Assembly: GCA_021904315.1 (NCBI GenBank)
Contig: CM038918.1
Location: 7,641,349-7,705,348, forward strand
DNA: 64,000 nucleotides
Reading direction: 5' to 3'
Source: Sphagnum magellanicum
Taxonomy: Eukaryota > Streptophyta > Sphagnopsida > Sphagnales > Sphagnaceae
Shown: one piece after another, positions 21,566-33,160 of the stretch
Layout: each line of letters opens with the position of its first letter
How positions within the stretch are numbered: position 1 is the stretch's first letter
Notes under the pieces: model-generated
The model's input: the letters and a program-made list of their open reading frames with translations, nothing else
Told to the model about the DNA's origin: nothing
Databases searched by the model: none
Position numbers and translations under genes: made by a program

Positions 21566-23040
21566 TCGATTTAAATTCAAAAAGGCTTCTTTGATCTAAA
21601 AATTGATATTTCAATTCTAAATTCATGTTTTCGAATCCAAAAATTAGTATTTCAATTCAGAAGGTTATTAATTGATTCTAAAACTGGACATTTTAATTTT
21701 GAATATTTTTATATGAATATGGAAATTTATATTTCAATTTCGAAAATTTTTCATTTAACTTTTCAATAATCATTTGATTTGAACCTGAAATTTCAATTCC
21801 AAATTATTATTTGGGATTTTCAAAATTAATACTTCTAGTCTGAAAATTATTAATTAAGTCTAAAAATGGACATTTCAATTTGAATATTGTTATTTGAATC
21901 TGAAAATTTACATTTCAATTCTGGAAATTGTTATTTAAATTCAAAAAACTTATTTGATTTAGAAATTGATATTTGAATTCTAAATTATTATTTTCGAATC
22001 TAGAAATTAGTATTTCAACTCAAAAACTAAATTAGAATGATAGGAAAAATAATTATATAATTACTAAAATAATTACTAAAAGTTTAATATAATATTATAT
22101 TATCATTAAATTCTTTTCAAATGACATAATAATATGTAACAGAAAATAACTAGCCTAGGCTAGCTACAAATTACATTAGTATTATTATTATAAGTAATAA
22201 ATTATGAAGTATTACTATATTATAATAATTACCAGAAAATATTAATATATAGTTTTAAGTTTTTATAATTCAAATTTATAAATAATATTTATTCAGTATT
22301 CAGTATTCAATTATTATGATCAATTACTATATATAGTTTTTATTTTCAATTTTATTATTATATAATAATTACTGTAGTAGTTAGAATGGAAATCTAATAA
22401 ATTAATATACAAATGCAGAAATTATTTTCAAAGGAAAAATTTTCTTGTTAAAAATAAAAAATATTTATTGTAATAATTCATAAATATCTATAATGAATAA
22501 AGTAATAATATGAATAATAAAAATGAAAATAATAATGGGAATAATTGTAATAAAATAGTTAGCCTAGGCTAGGTTTTAATTATATTATTAGATTAAAAAA
22601 ACTACTACTTAATTTATATAATCATTAATTATTAATTAATGAATATTTCAGTTATTATGTTAATTTATTTGGTTATGAAATAATAAATTATTAATTATTA
22701 ATAAATAGCTAATTATTTGAATATTAACCAATTATTAGTTAATGAAATCGGTTGATAGATCATTATAGTTCATATATAATGAAAATTAAATATTATTATT
22801 GTTTATATAGCTAATAAATTAAGTAATATCTAGTAATAAATAATTAAATAATTAATGTAGTAATCATAATATATTGATGATTATTATTATAAATAATTAG
22901 TTAGTTGGATAATTTATAAAGTGAATTAGTTAATATCTAATTTAGTTGTTAAATAATTAATTAACTAGCTTATTAATTTATTTTTCTATTTTTTATTCAT
23001 TAAATAATTAGCTAATTAGTTGTCACTTACCACTTAATTA

Positions 23041-23195
23041 TATACTTTTCAAGATGAGGATGAAAGCCAAAACATATGGGATAAACTTTTTAGTTACAAG
23101 TCATTTGCAACTAAAAATGTTTAAGTTGCAAATGACTTACAACTAAAAAGTTTATCCCATATGTTTTGGCTTTCATCCTCATCTTGAAAAGTATA
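23041..23195. repeat. Long hairpin: 72-bp inverted arms, 11-nt loop
   Basis: The left arm 23041-23112 and right arm 23124-23195 are reverse complements with about two mismatches. The loop is 11 nt. The arms start TATACTTTTCAAGATGAGGA. The hairpin lies inside the CACTA element near its right end and includes TTGCAACT motifs like the subterminal ones. Confidence 0.93.
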
Positions 23196-23299
23196 TAAAC
23201 AAGGTGTTTTGTCTTTATATTTTCATATTTAAAAATATGGACATATGGGATGAGCCAATGAAAAAGACTTAACCCAAAATAAAATATAAATATTCATGT

Positions 23300-23470
23300 A
23301 TTTACACTTAACTACATACTTCCCTAACTTACCTACCTACTTTTTTACCTACATACCTACTTAAGTAGGTATTTGGTTTAGGTAGGTAAATAGGTCCTAT
23401 CTAGATAGATGTTTAGCCTATATGGGTAGGTAGGTATATAGGTAGGTAGGTACCTAGTTCAACATACATA
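23300..23470. repeat. CCTA/TAGG microsatellite in inverted arrangement
   Basis: Runs of ACCTACCTAC on the left and GTAGGTAGGT on the right of the centre near 23390 form an imperfect inverted microsatellite within the CACTA element. Confidence 0.75.
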
Positions 23471-24648
23471 CCTAAATATTGATTTAAATTGAATTTGAAC
23501 AAATTCAATTAATATTCCACGTGACACAATTTAAACCATCTAAACATAAAAATTAAAAATCTTGGATTATTTCAAAAGAATAAAAAAAATTAATTATTAA
23601 AAGTTGGGACACGTGGCAACACATAAATTGTTCCCATTGTTCACCAAAAAAGTCGCATCCTAGTTGTAAACGACAATACATATATGACAAGTCAAAGGAT
23701 GAAAGCGTATTTTGTTGACTTTTTCCTTCATCCAAAATTCGTTGTCGTTTGCGACTAATGTCCTATGCGACTTGTCCAACGCGACTATTAAGATTTTAGT
23801 TGCAAATGTCGCTTGCAACTAAAACTTAATCGCATGGACCAGTTGTAAAATGGCCATTTTCTACTAGTGTTAAATTGTTTCCACCATTGACTTCTTTAAT
23901 CGTTCTTCTCTATTTCAGTCAACAACACTATTTGCTTTCCTTGGCTCTTTATCCTCGAACATTTGTTTTTCAATTATTTTACTTCTTGTTGTAACATTAA
24001 CATCCACCACATTCACATTCGTAATGTTTATTTGTGTCTTAGCAACAAGTTGAACTTTTGCTATTGTCATAAATTTCCCATGAAACATCTTCTGCATTTC
24101 AATAAATTTTGGATAGTCTATCATTTTATGTCCATTCAAACCACAAGTGTGGCATGCATATGAAGATGTTTTTTGTGGTTTTTGACTTTGTTATGTTACC
24201 TCTATGGTTGCCACTATGGTCTGCTCCTTCTTTCTCCATGTCTCCACATTATGATTAGTCATTCCACAATTTGTGCAATACTTGTCAGTTTTCCTTGTAT
24301 TACTTTGTGCTTTTGCTATTGTTGCATGTTTAATATTGTGTGGTAATGAAAGTGCACTCCTTGTTTTAGAAATAGTCATTCCTTCTTCACACAACATTGT
24401 TACCTCCTTATGTTGTTGTAGTGTTGACCACTGCATCCTTGTAGTTGCAATTATAGGGTATGATTGTAAGCCCACCTAAAACACAGTAGTCAATAAACTA
24501 TATGTGATTGGTACTTGTAAACCATGAGCCAATTTTTGAATTCGCTCATAATAAACCTCCACCTCTTAGTTTTCCTCCTCAATCCAAATTCTTTAAGGTG
24601 TACCAAAATCCTATTGTTAGAAATACTATTCGTTTCTAATTCTCGATG

Positions 24649-24675
24649 TTGATGAATGTGTTAAACATTCATCAA
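24649..24675 (+). promoter_or_regulatory. Conserved 10-bp stem / 7-nt loop near the LTR 5' end
   Basis: TTGATGAATG and CATTCATCAA form a perfect inverted repeat around a TGTTAAA loop. The same structure is recognisable about 35 bp from the 5' end of nearly every LTR copy in the window, in both orientations, even where the rest has diverged. A role in integrase or transcription-factor binding is inference. Confidence 0.7.
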
Positions 24676-24748
24676 AAGGATGAATAATATTCACATCCTT
24701 GTAGTAGTTAGGTTAGGGTTTAGAAGTGGAAACTACTTAAGGCTTGAT

Positions 24749-24950
24749 GGCGGCTAGGGTTAGGGTTTGGTGGCGGCTAGGTTAAGGTGAAGTGGTGGTT
24801 AGGGTTAGGCGGCGGCTAGGGTTAGGGTTTGGTGGCGGCTAGGTTAAGGTGAAGTGGTGGTTAGGGTTAGGCGGCGGCTAGGGTTAGGGTTTGGTGGCGT
24901 CTAGGTTAGGGTTTGGTGGCGACTAAATTAGGGTTAAGTGGCGACTACTT
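24749..24950 (+). repeat. 62-bp minisatellite of telomere-like units in the Copia LTR
   Basis: GGCGGCTAGGGTTAGGGTTT recurs at 24749, 24811 and 24873, exactly 62 bp apart. Each unit mixes TTAGGGTTT (the plant telomere permutation) with GGTGGCGGC. Other LTR copies carry different numbers of these units, so LTR length varies mainly here. Confidence 0.9.
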
Positions 24951-26959
24951 TAAGGTTAGGAGATAGTATATAATGGAGTGATTTTGAGTTGACTTTCATT
25001 CTCTCCTTTCATGGTTTTGAATGCACGTAAAACCTTCAAGCCTTGTCAATAGTTGCAAGCCATAGTTTTGTGATTGTAGCATTTGAAGCATACAACTTTT
25101 GTGATTTCTTGTTAATATGATTGTCCATTTCATGAACCTTGAATGTTTCATTTCTTGCTTGTTTTCAAGTTATTTCCAATAGGTTATGGGCCCACACCAA
25201 GCAAGAGAAAAGGACATTAAGTTAGAACAAGAAATAGTCAAGGTTTTAGCTTGTATAACATAGAAAGGGAAAATCCTTTTAAGGGAAGGCTTTTAGTTTG
25301 CAAGGTTGTAAAGAGCATAGAAGTTCATTTCTAAGTGAGTGGGAGGTGTGGAAGAGATTTCTTCAAAATGTTATTTGTTTTTCAAGCGTGAAAAACTTGT
25401 TCTTCAAGTTTTTTGAAAGTGTGTGGAAGAAAGCTCTTTGAGTTGTTGAAAGTGTGAAGTTTCAAGTGTGCCAAAGAGAGCTTTTCGCATTATTGCAAGT
25501 TTCAAGTGAAATTTCAAGCTTGTGTAATAAAAGATTTGCAAGTGATAGAAGTTTTTTTTTTTTTCATTTCAAGTTTACAAGAGGGGTCAAAGATTTCTTG
25601 CAAAGCTTTCAATCTTTTGAGAGAGTGTTTGTTGTACCATTTGTGTTCAAAATGTCTTCTTTTCAAATGGAGTCCTTAAAAGTCATGGAAAAGTTTGATG
25701 GTGGCAACTTTCACCTTTGGAAGTTCAAAATGCGCATGATGTTTTCTAAACATGGGCTTTGGAAATTTGTTGATGGGAGTGCCACCTTGCCAAATGAAGA
25801 AGTTGCAAAAGTCGATTACAATGAGAAAGAAACAAGGCTTTTTGCATGGCTTTGTGAACATCTCACGGATGCCCAACTTGCACACATTCAATATTGTGAC
25901 AATGTGAGAAGTGCGTGAAAGGTTCTTTGTGGTGTGCATGAAGCTAAGACAATTGACAACAAGTTGTTCTTTTGAAGGAGATTCTTCACCATCAAAATGC
26001 AAGAAGGAGATGACATGCTTGTGCGCACATCAACACGGTGAAAGCCTTTGCGGGCCAACTACGTTCCATCAAGGTGAACAATACAGATGAAGATGTTTAC
26101 ATGGTACTCCTCATGAGCCTTCCTCCATCCTTTAATAACTTAGTCCAAAGCTTGGAGTCAACGTCCACAAAAGATGTAGACCTTCAATTCATTGTAGCAA
26201 GGTTGTTTCACGAAATGTCTAAAAGAAAAGAATGTGAGAGTTCCGAGACTACCTCATTAGTGAACAAAACTCCCAAGTCAAATGAGAAGATTTGTTTCTA
26301 TTGTAAGAAACCTGGACATTTTGTGAAAATTTGTTTAAAGAAGAAAAATGATGAAAATGAAAAGCTAATCAAGCTTGTGAAGATCACAAGCAAATGTTTG
26401 TTATGGCATTGAGTGCTAATGATCATACCATGTATGATTGGATTGTCGATTTTGGTGCAACGCAACACATGACATTCGAACAAGAATGGTTTACCACCTA
26501 CGAGCGCATTTCCCCAAGGACGGTGTTCATGGGTGATGACACCATTTTGGACGCCATTGGCAAGCGGAACATCAAAGCCATAATGCAAGTGGGAGGCGAA
26601 TTCACGCACGCAACCATCACCCAAGTTCTTCATGTTCCAAAAATGAAGAATAGTCTCATTTCAGTGAGTAAACTCATTTCTGAAAGTTTCAAAGTGGAGT
26701 TTGACAAGGATGGTTGTAAGGTCAACGATGCTTGAAGAGTTGTTGTGGAGCAAGCATGAAATGACAAAAACTTGTACTTTCTTAATGTGAATGTGTGTAA
26801 GGACACGACACGCATTGCAAATTCTTTCGAGGAAGGCGCCATGCTTTAGCATGAAAGACTTGGCCACCTCAACATGGCAAGCCTTAAGGAGTTGGATGCC
26901 ATGGTGGATGGCATGAATTTGAAAGAAATGTCGTTGCATCGCATTTGTGAAGGATGTGT

Positions 26960-27780
26960 TGTCGCAACCCCACTTTGGCCAAGTGTGGGGGTGAAGCCCA
27001 ACACTTGGAAAAGTTAGAGGTTGGGAGTCTTCCGGGACTCCCGAATGTTCAGAGCTCGACAGCAAGAGGAAAAACACCTCGCATTGGGGTGTTCTTGGTT
27101 TCGTTGGAAAGATCTTGAAACGTAGATATCGAAAATGCCCTCGCATTGGCAATTCGGACATCTGCAGCTGAAGTTATGGGCAAAAGAAGGGCCGGGAGTC
27201 AAATTGGCAGTTTGACTCCTGACCACTAAAAGTCAAGAATCGACCTTTTCCCGACGTCCGATTTGAGCGTGCAACATGGCGTTGGAAAGATCTCGACGAG
27301 GGCTACAACTTTGGTTTAGACCTCGTCGCGATCCAACTCTGCAGTCGGGAGTTATGGCGGTTCAAAGTCCCAGGAGTCCCGCCGGGACAATTTCGGGACT
27401 CCATTTCGGGAGTCCCGGGAATTTGTGCCATTCGGATGTAGCCTCCGCGACCAGCCGCAGAGAATACTATATGGGGGAAGGTGGTGGCTTCCCCCGAGTC
27501 CGGGCCGTGGTGAGTCTTGTGTGTCCAATTGCCCGTGGCAAGTCCCAACACCCAAAGGGGTCCCGAAATGTGAACTAACCACGTGGGTGGTTTGTTTTGA
27601 TGCAGATTCATGTTTGATCTACTAAACCTTCTTCCTAGTCTAATCCCGGGGCTCCCAACTCGACCCTCTACCCCTTTCTAGAGTTGGAAGTCGGGAGCGT
27701 GCTACCAAGTTCAACTTTCCGCAACTTGACTTTGTGAAACCCTCAAGTGGGTTCCACCCCCGTGACTTGGGAGCGCGTCA
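26960..27780. mobile_element. Solo LTR of a second retrotransposon family
   Basis: An 821-bp GC-rich block starts TGTCGCAACC and ends GCGCGTCA (TG...CA). It is flanked by TGTGT at 26955-26959 and 27781-27785 and interrupts Copia fossil A in its gag-pre-integrase region. Removing it restores the local order seen in other copies of the family, so the target duplication is real. The open frames inside it are not genes. The family is unknown; the size and composition would suit Gypsy. Confidence 0.88.
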
Positions 27781-29451
27781 TGTGTCAAAGGCAAACATCA
27801 AGTAACATCATTTCCCAAGAATGGAGCAATGAGGGCTTCACAACTTTTGGAGATTGTCCACATCGATGTGTGCAGGCCAATAAGGATTATATCGCAGGGT
27901 GGAGCGCGATACTTTCTCACTTTCATTAACGATTTCTCAAGGAAAATTCATGTCTATATTTTGAAGGCCAAAGGATAATCATTTGAAAAATTCAAACAAT
28001 ACAAGGCGTTGGTGGAGAACGAAATTGGTCATAAAATCAAAGTGCGACGATCCAACAATGGAGGAGAATTTGTGTCTAAGAAATTTGATGCATTTCTTGC
28101 TAAATGTGGAAATCGATGAGAAACAAGTGCGCCCTATTCCCCACAACAAAATGGTGTTGCGGAATGTGCCAATAGAACCATCATGGAATGTGCAAGAAAC
28201 ATGATTCTTACACAAGGGTTGGAACTTGAATTTTGGGGCGAAGTGGTGAACAGGACGGTGTACATCAAAAATCAATGTCCAACCAAAGCTTTTGATTCCA
28301 AGACCCCTCAAGAAGCGTGGAGTGGTAGGAAACTCGATGTGTCTCATTTGAGAGTTTTTGATTGTAAAGCCTTTGCACATGTCCCCGATGAGAAGAGGAC
28401 CAAATTAGAGTCCAAGTCCATGCCTAGTGTGTTTTTAAGATATTATGAAAGCACCAAAGCGTATCGCTTGATGTGTGTGAAAACCAAAAGAATCATCAAA
28501 AGTAGAGATGTTGTGTTCATTGAAGGGTCAAAGGAAATAAGTGGTGTGCTCCATCCCGAAAAAGAAGAAAATGTAGTTGTGCATGAAAAAATTGAAGGAA
28601 AAGAACCATTGACCTTTAGTCAAAATACACCTTTGAATGAGGGTTAGGAGATAGTATATAATGGAGTGGTTTTGAGTCGTCTTTCATTCTCTCCTTTCGT
28701 GGTTATGAGTGTAATTAGAACCTTCAAGCCTTGTTAGTAGTTGCAAGCCATAGTTTTGTGATTGTAGCATTTGAAGCATGGGAGATGACACCATTTTGGA
28801 GGCCATTGGCAAAGGGAACGTCAAGGCCACAATGCAAGTTAGAGGTTGAGTGTTATTTACAACCATCACTCAAGTTCTTCATGTTCCCAAAATGAAAAAT
28901 AGTCTCATTTTTGTTAGCAAACTCATTTTGGAAAACCTGAAAGTGGAATTTGACAAGGATTGTTGTAAGGTGAACAATGTCCATAAAATTGTTGTGGCGC
29001 AAACATGAAGGCATAAGAACTTGTATCTTCTCGACATCAATGTTTGAAAGGAGAGTACGAATGTGGCAACGTCTTCGAATGAAAGAACTACACTTTGACA
29101 CCAAATACTCAGCCACTTCAACATGGCAAGCCTTTTGAAGTTGGAGAAAATGTTTAATGGCATGAATTTGAAAGAAATGCCATTGCACAATGTGTGTGAA
29201 GCTTGCATTGAAGGCAAACATCAAAGGACATCTTTTCTTAAAGATGAAGCGATTAGGGTTTCCAAGCTTTTGAATCGATGCCCAACAAAAGCTCTTGATT
29301 CCAAACCCCCCCCAAGAAGCATGGACCAGTACAAAGCCTAATGTATTTCATTTGAAAATTTTCGATTGTAAAACATATGCCCACATTCCTGATGAAAATA
29401 GAAGCAAATTAGAGTCCAAATCCATACCTTGTGTGTTTTTGGAGTATTGTG

Positions 29452-29977
29452 TGTTAAAAATATTATTCATTTCTAATTCCCAATGTTGATGAATGTGTTA
29501 AACATTCATCAAAAGGATGAATAACATTCACATCCTTATAGTAGTTAGGTTAGGTTGAATAGTGGTGGCTAGGGTTTGAAAGTGGAGGCTACTTAAGGTT
29601 TGGCGATGGTTAGGGTTAAGTTTTGGTGGCAGCTAGGGTTTAGAGATGGCTAGGGTTAGGTTTTGGCGACGGCTAGGGTTAGGGTTTGGTGGCGGCTAAG
29701 GTTAGGTGACAACTAGGTTAGGGTTAAGTGGTGGCTACTTTAAGGTTAAGAGATAATATATATTAGAATGGTTTTGAGTTGTCTTTCATTTTCTCCTTTC
29801 ATGGTTTTAGGTGCATGTAGAACCTTCAAAGCCTTGTAAGTAGTTGCAAGCCATAGTTTTGTGATTATAGCATTTGAAACATACAACCTTTGTGATTTCT
29901 TGTTAGTTAATACGATTGTTCCATTTAATGAACCTTGAATGTTTCATTTCTTGCTTGTTTTCAAGTTGTTTCCAATA
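29452..29977 (+). repeat. Solo Copia LTR with TTGTG target duplication
   Basis: A 526-bp LTR (TGTTAAAAAT...CCAATA) is flanked by TTGTG at 29447-29451 and 29978-29982 and lies inside the linker of Copia fossil B. The perfect 5-bp duplication fixes the LTR ends of this family as TGTT...AATA. Confidence 0.92.
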
Positions 29978-31677
29978 TTGTGAAGGGACCCAAGCATATT
30001 GCTTGATGTGTGTAGAAACCAAAAGGATCATCAAAAGTCGAAATATTGTGTTTTTGGAAGGGACAAAAGAAATAGAAGGTGTTCATGATAATACACCCCT
30101 TTCAAAGCAAGTAGAACATGTTCTTGTGGATGAAGTCGTGAATAATGATGAGCTTGTCAAGAATGCAAATCGTATAACTTGAAGGAGAAACTAGCAAAAG
30201 ACGTGGAAGGTGATGAATCTACATCAAATTCTTCTTCAGAATTTTTTTTGCTACACCACAAGATGAGGGTTTGAATGAACCACAACAAGATGGACGAAGA
30301 GAAAGGCCCCAAAGACAACATAAAAGTGGCCTCGTGAATGGTGGGTTGCTACCAAAGAGGTGGAACAGGCCACCATAGCTTTTTCGAAAGAACCTCAAAC
30401 CGTGTAAGAGGTGTTGAATGGCGAAGATGCAAAGAAGTGGGAGATTACCATGCAAGAAAAATACGACTCTCTTGTTGTCAACAACACTTAGTCCTTGGTG
30501 CCATTCCCTAAGGGTAGGAAACCCATTTCTTGTGAATGGGTGTTCAAAATCAAACATGGGATCCATGGTGAAGTTGAACATTACAAGGCCAGACTTGTGG
30601 CAAAAGGTTTCATTCAAACATTTGGAGTCAATTACAATGAAACTTTTGCACCCATTGCAAAGTTTGTGTTAATTCGTTGTATCCTTACACTAGCGGCCAT
30701 TGAAAACATGGAGATTCATCAAATGGATGTCAAAACCACATTTCTCAATGGTGACCTTGAAGAGAAGATCTACATGGAACAACCGGAAGGATTCATACAA
30801 GAAGGTGAGCATCTTGTGTGTAAACTTCACAAGTCATTATACGGATTGAAACAATCTCCAAGGTCTTGGAACCAAAAGTTAGATGTTTTCTTAAAAGCAT
30901 CGAGTTTGTGAGGAATGATGCGGACTTTAGCGTGTACCTTGCGCAAGTCGGAGATGTCAAATTTTTCATTGTCGTCTACGTCGATGATCTCATCTTGGTG
31001 TGCAATAATAACAATAACCTTTTGCAAGTGAAGGAAGAACTTTTGAGAAAGTTTGAAATGAAAGATCTTAGCGACTTGCATTTCTTCCTTGGCATGGAAG
31101 TGGAAAGGGATCTTGCACAACGTTTTTTTTACATCAACCAAATTGGGTATTTCAAGGAGATTCTTAAACTTTTTCGCATGGAGGATTGCAAAGCCATTGG
31201 AGTGCCACTTGATCCCAAGACAAAGTTGAAGAACAATGAGAACAAGGATGTTGAGAGGGTGAAAGCTCCTTATAAACAAGCTATGGGATCCTTGATGTAT
31301 GCCATGTGGTGTATTCGACCGAATTTGGCATATCTAATAATTGTGGTGAATCAACACATGGCCAATCCAAGCCTAGAACATTAGATTGCGGTCAAGCGCA
31401 TTTTTCGATACTTGTAAGCACTTTGCAATTCAAATTACACTTCGAAAGATTACCACCCCAAGATTTGGTTGGATATTGTGATGCAGATTAAGGCGATGAA
31501 CTTGAAGATAGGAGATCCACCATAAGGTTTGTATTCATGATGGGAGGTGGAGGCATTTCTTGGAATAGCAAACGACAACCCATAATCATTTTGTCAATAA
31601 CTGAAGCCGAATACATGGCAGGTACCCAAGCTACCAAGGAAACCATATGGATGACAAAGTTCATGAAGGAATTAGGG

Positions 31678-32200
31678 TATTGGAAACAACTTGAAAACAA
31701 CCAAGAATTGAAACACTCAAGGTTCATGAAATGGAACAATTGTATTAACTAACAAGAAATCACAAAGGTTGTATGCTTCAAATGTTACAATCACAAAATT
31801 ATGGCTTGCAACTACTAACAAGGCTTGAAGGTTCTACATGCACTCAAAACCATGAAAGGAAAATGAAAGACAACTCAAAACCACTCCATTATATACTATT
31901 TCCTAACCCTAAAGTAGCCGCCACTTAACCCTAACCTAGCCGCCACCAAACCTTAACCTAGCCGCCACCAAACCCTAACCCTAGCTGCCACCAAACCCCC
32001 CTAACCGCCGCCAAGCCCTAACCCTAGCTGCCACCAAACCCCCCTAACCGTCGCCAAGCCCTAAGTAGTTTCCACTTCTAAACCCTAACCTAATTAGTAC
32101 AAGGATGTGAATACTAGTCATCCTTTTGATGAATGTTTAACACATTCATCTTAACACATTCATCAACATTGGGAATTAGAAACGAATAGTATTTCTAACA
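31678..32200 (-). repeat. Solo Copia LTR, minus orientation, in an RNase H region
   Basis: A 523-bp LTR (TATTGGAAAC...TTTCTAACA on the plus strand) is flanked by TAGGG and TACGG, a target duplication with one change. It interrupts the RNase H region of fossil B. Its CCCTAA/GCCGCC minisatellite is well developed. Confidence 0.88.
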
Positions 32201-32895
32201 TACGGTACATGAAAAAAAAGAAGGCAATAGTAATTCGATGTGACAATAAAGGTGCAATATCATTAAAGAAGAATCCCATGCAACATTTTCGAACAAAGCA
32301 CATTGATGTGGAACATCATTTTGTTCGAGAACAAATTGAAAATGGGGAAACTACCTTCAAATATTGTTCAACAAAGGACATGATGGCAGATGTGCTTACT
32401 AAGGCATTACTAAAAAGAATGACATAAAAAATTGATAACCACGTTCAGAGTAGAAACTTCATAGAATGGGAATGTTAGAAATATTATTTGCTTCTAATTC
32501 TCAATATTGATGAATATGTTAAACATTCATCAAAAGGATGAATAGTATTCACATCCTTGTAGTAATTAGGTTAAGGTTTAGAATGGGAAACTACTTAGGG
32601 CTTGTCAGCGGCTAAGGTTAAGGTTTGGTGGCAGCTAAGTTAGGGTTAAGTGGCGGCTACTTTAGGCATAGGAAATAATATATAATGGAATGATTTGGAA
32701 TAGTCATTCATTCTCTCCTTTCATGGTGTTTGAATGCACATAAAACTTTCAAGCTTTGTTACTTGTTGCAAATTATGTGATTGTTACATTTGAAGCATAT
32801 AATCTTTGTAATATTCTTGTTAATTAATGCAATTGTTTCATTTCATGAACCTTGATTCTTTCATTTCTTACTTGTTTTCAAGTTATTTCCAATAG

Positions 32896-33160
32896 AATGG
32901 AGGGAATGAAAGATTACTCAAAACCACTCCATTATATATTATCTCCTAACCCTAAAGTAACCGGCATTTAACCCTAACCTAGCTGCCATCTAACCCTAGC
33001 CACCACGAAACCCTAACCTTAACTGTCGCCAAGCCCTAAGTAGTTTCCACTTCTAAACCCTAACCTAACTACTACAAGGATGTGAATAATATTCATCCTT
33101 TTGATAAATGTTTAACACATTCATTAATATTGAGAATTCGAAACGAATAGTATTTTTAAA
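32896..33160 (-). repeat. Truncated Copia LTR, inverted relative to its neighbour
   Basis: This is the 5' portion of an LTR in minus orientation. It directly abuts the plus-oriented LTR at 32473-32894, so the two form a large imperfect inverted repeat. Confidence 0.85.

Larger units (their letters stand above)
20831..23869. mobile_element. Non-autonomous CACTA (EnSpm) DNA transposon
   Basis: The element starts CACTAGTAGAAATTAGCC and ends GGCCATTTTCTACTAGTG, so its inverted termini share the CACTAGTAGAAA of CACTA elements. TTA flanks both ends (20828-20830 and 23870-23872), the 3-bp target duplication typical of the superfamily. Subterminal TTGCAACTA, GTCGCAT and TGCGACT motifs recur in both orientations, as expected for transposase binding sites. 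The 3,039-bp interior is very AT-rich and has no transposase frame, so it would need an enzyme supplied by another copy. It inserted into an existing Gypsy fragment. Confidence 0.92.
20350..24614 (-). mobile_element. Ty3/Gypsy retrotransposon fossil split by a CACTA element
   Basis: Two minus-strand pieces flank the CACTA insertion at 20831-23869. The right piece (23873-24614) has gag-like sequence, with STLQQHKEVTMLCEEGMT and a zinc-knuckle-like YCTNCGMTNH segment. The left piece (20350-20827) contains an aspartic-protease segment including EDVLLDGGFGVNII, a wording typical of plant Gypsy protease. LTRs and the RT/integrase portion are absent. It is old and broken in many places. Confidence 0.7.
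24615..28778 (+). mobile_element. Ty1/Copia fossil A, with a foreign solo LTR nested
   Basis: The 5' LTR is 24615-25181 (TGTTAGAAAT...CCAATA), with TATATAA at 24967. A leader runs to about 25650. The gag region (about 25651-26420) includes the CFYCKKPGHFVKIC zinc knuckle, and a protease region follows (about 26430-26735). Gag-pre-integrase is interrupted by the solo LTR 26960-27780. Integrase-core fragments and the linker lie at about 27786-28640. A 3' LTR remnant is at 28643-28778. The Copia order (protease, integrase, then RT) is clear, but the RT/RNase H part is missing. The element is broken in many places. Confidence 0.88.
28779..32894 (+). mobile_element. Ty1/Copia fossil B, carrying two nested solo LTRs
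   Basis: Parts in order are a protease and gag-pre-integrase remnant (28779-29280), an integrase/linker remnant, and a solo LTR at 29452-29977. Linker sequence follows (29983-30260). RT pieces run to about 31380 (with YVDDLILV near 30980), then RNase H (about 31470-31677), a solo LTR on the minus strand at 31678-32200, and the RNase H tail (32206-32450). The purine-rich GAATGGGAA and the 3' LTR (32473-32894) end the element. It has no 5' LTR of its own and is broken in many places. Confidence 0.85.

Noticed and set aside
24749-24950. Interstitial telomere or chromosome-fusion scar
   Set aside because: The TTAGGGTTT motifs are mixed with GGTGGCGGC and occur at the same place in every LTR copy, so they belong to the retroelement.
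27276-27625. Overlapping open frames on both strands
   Set aside because: They lie inside the solo LTR 26960-27780 and reflect its GC-rich composition.
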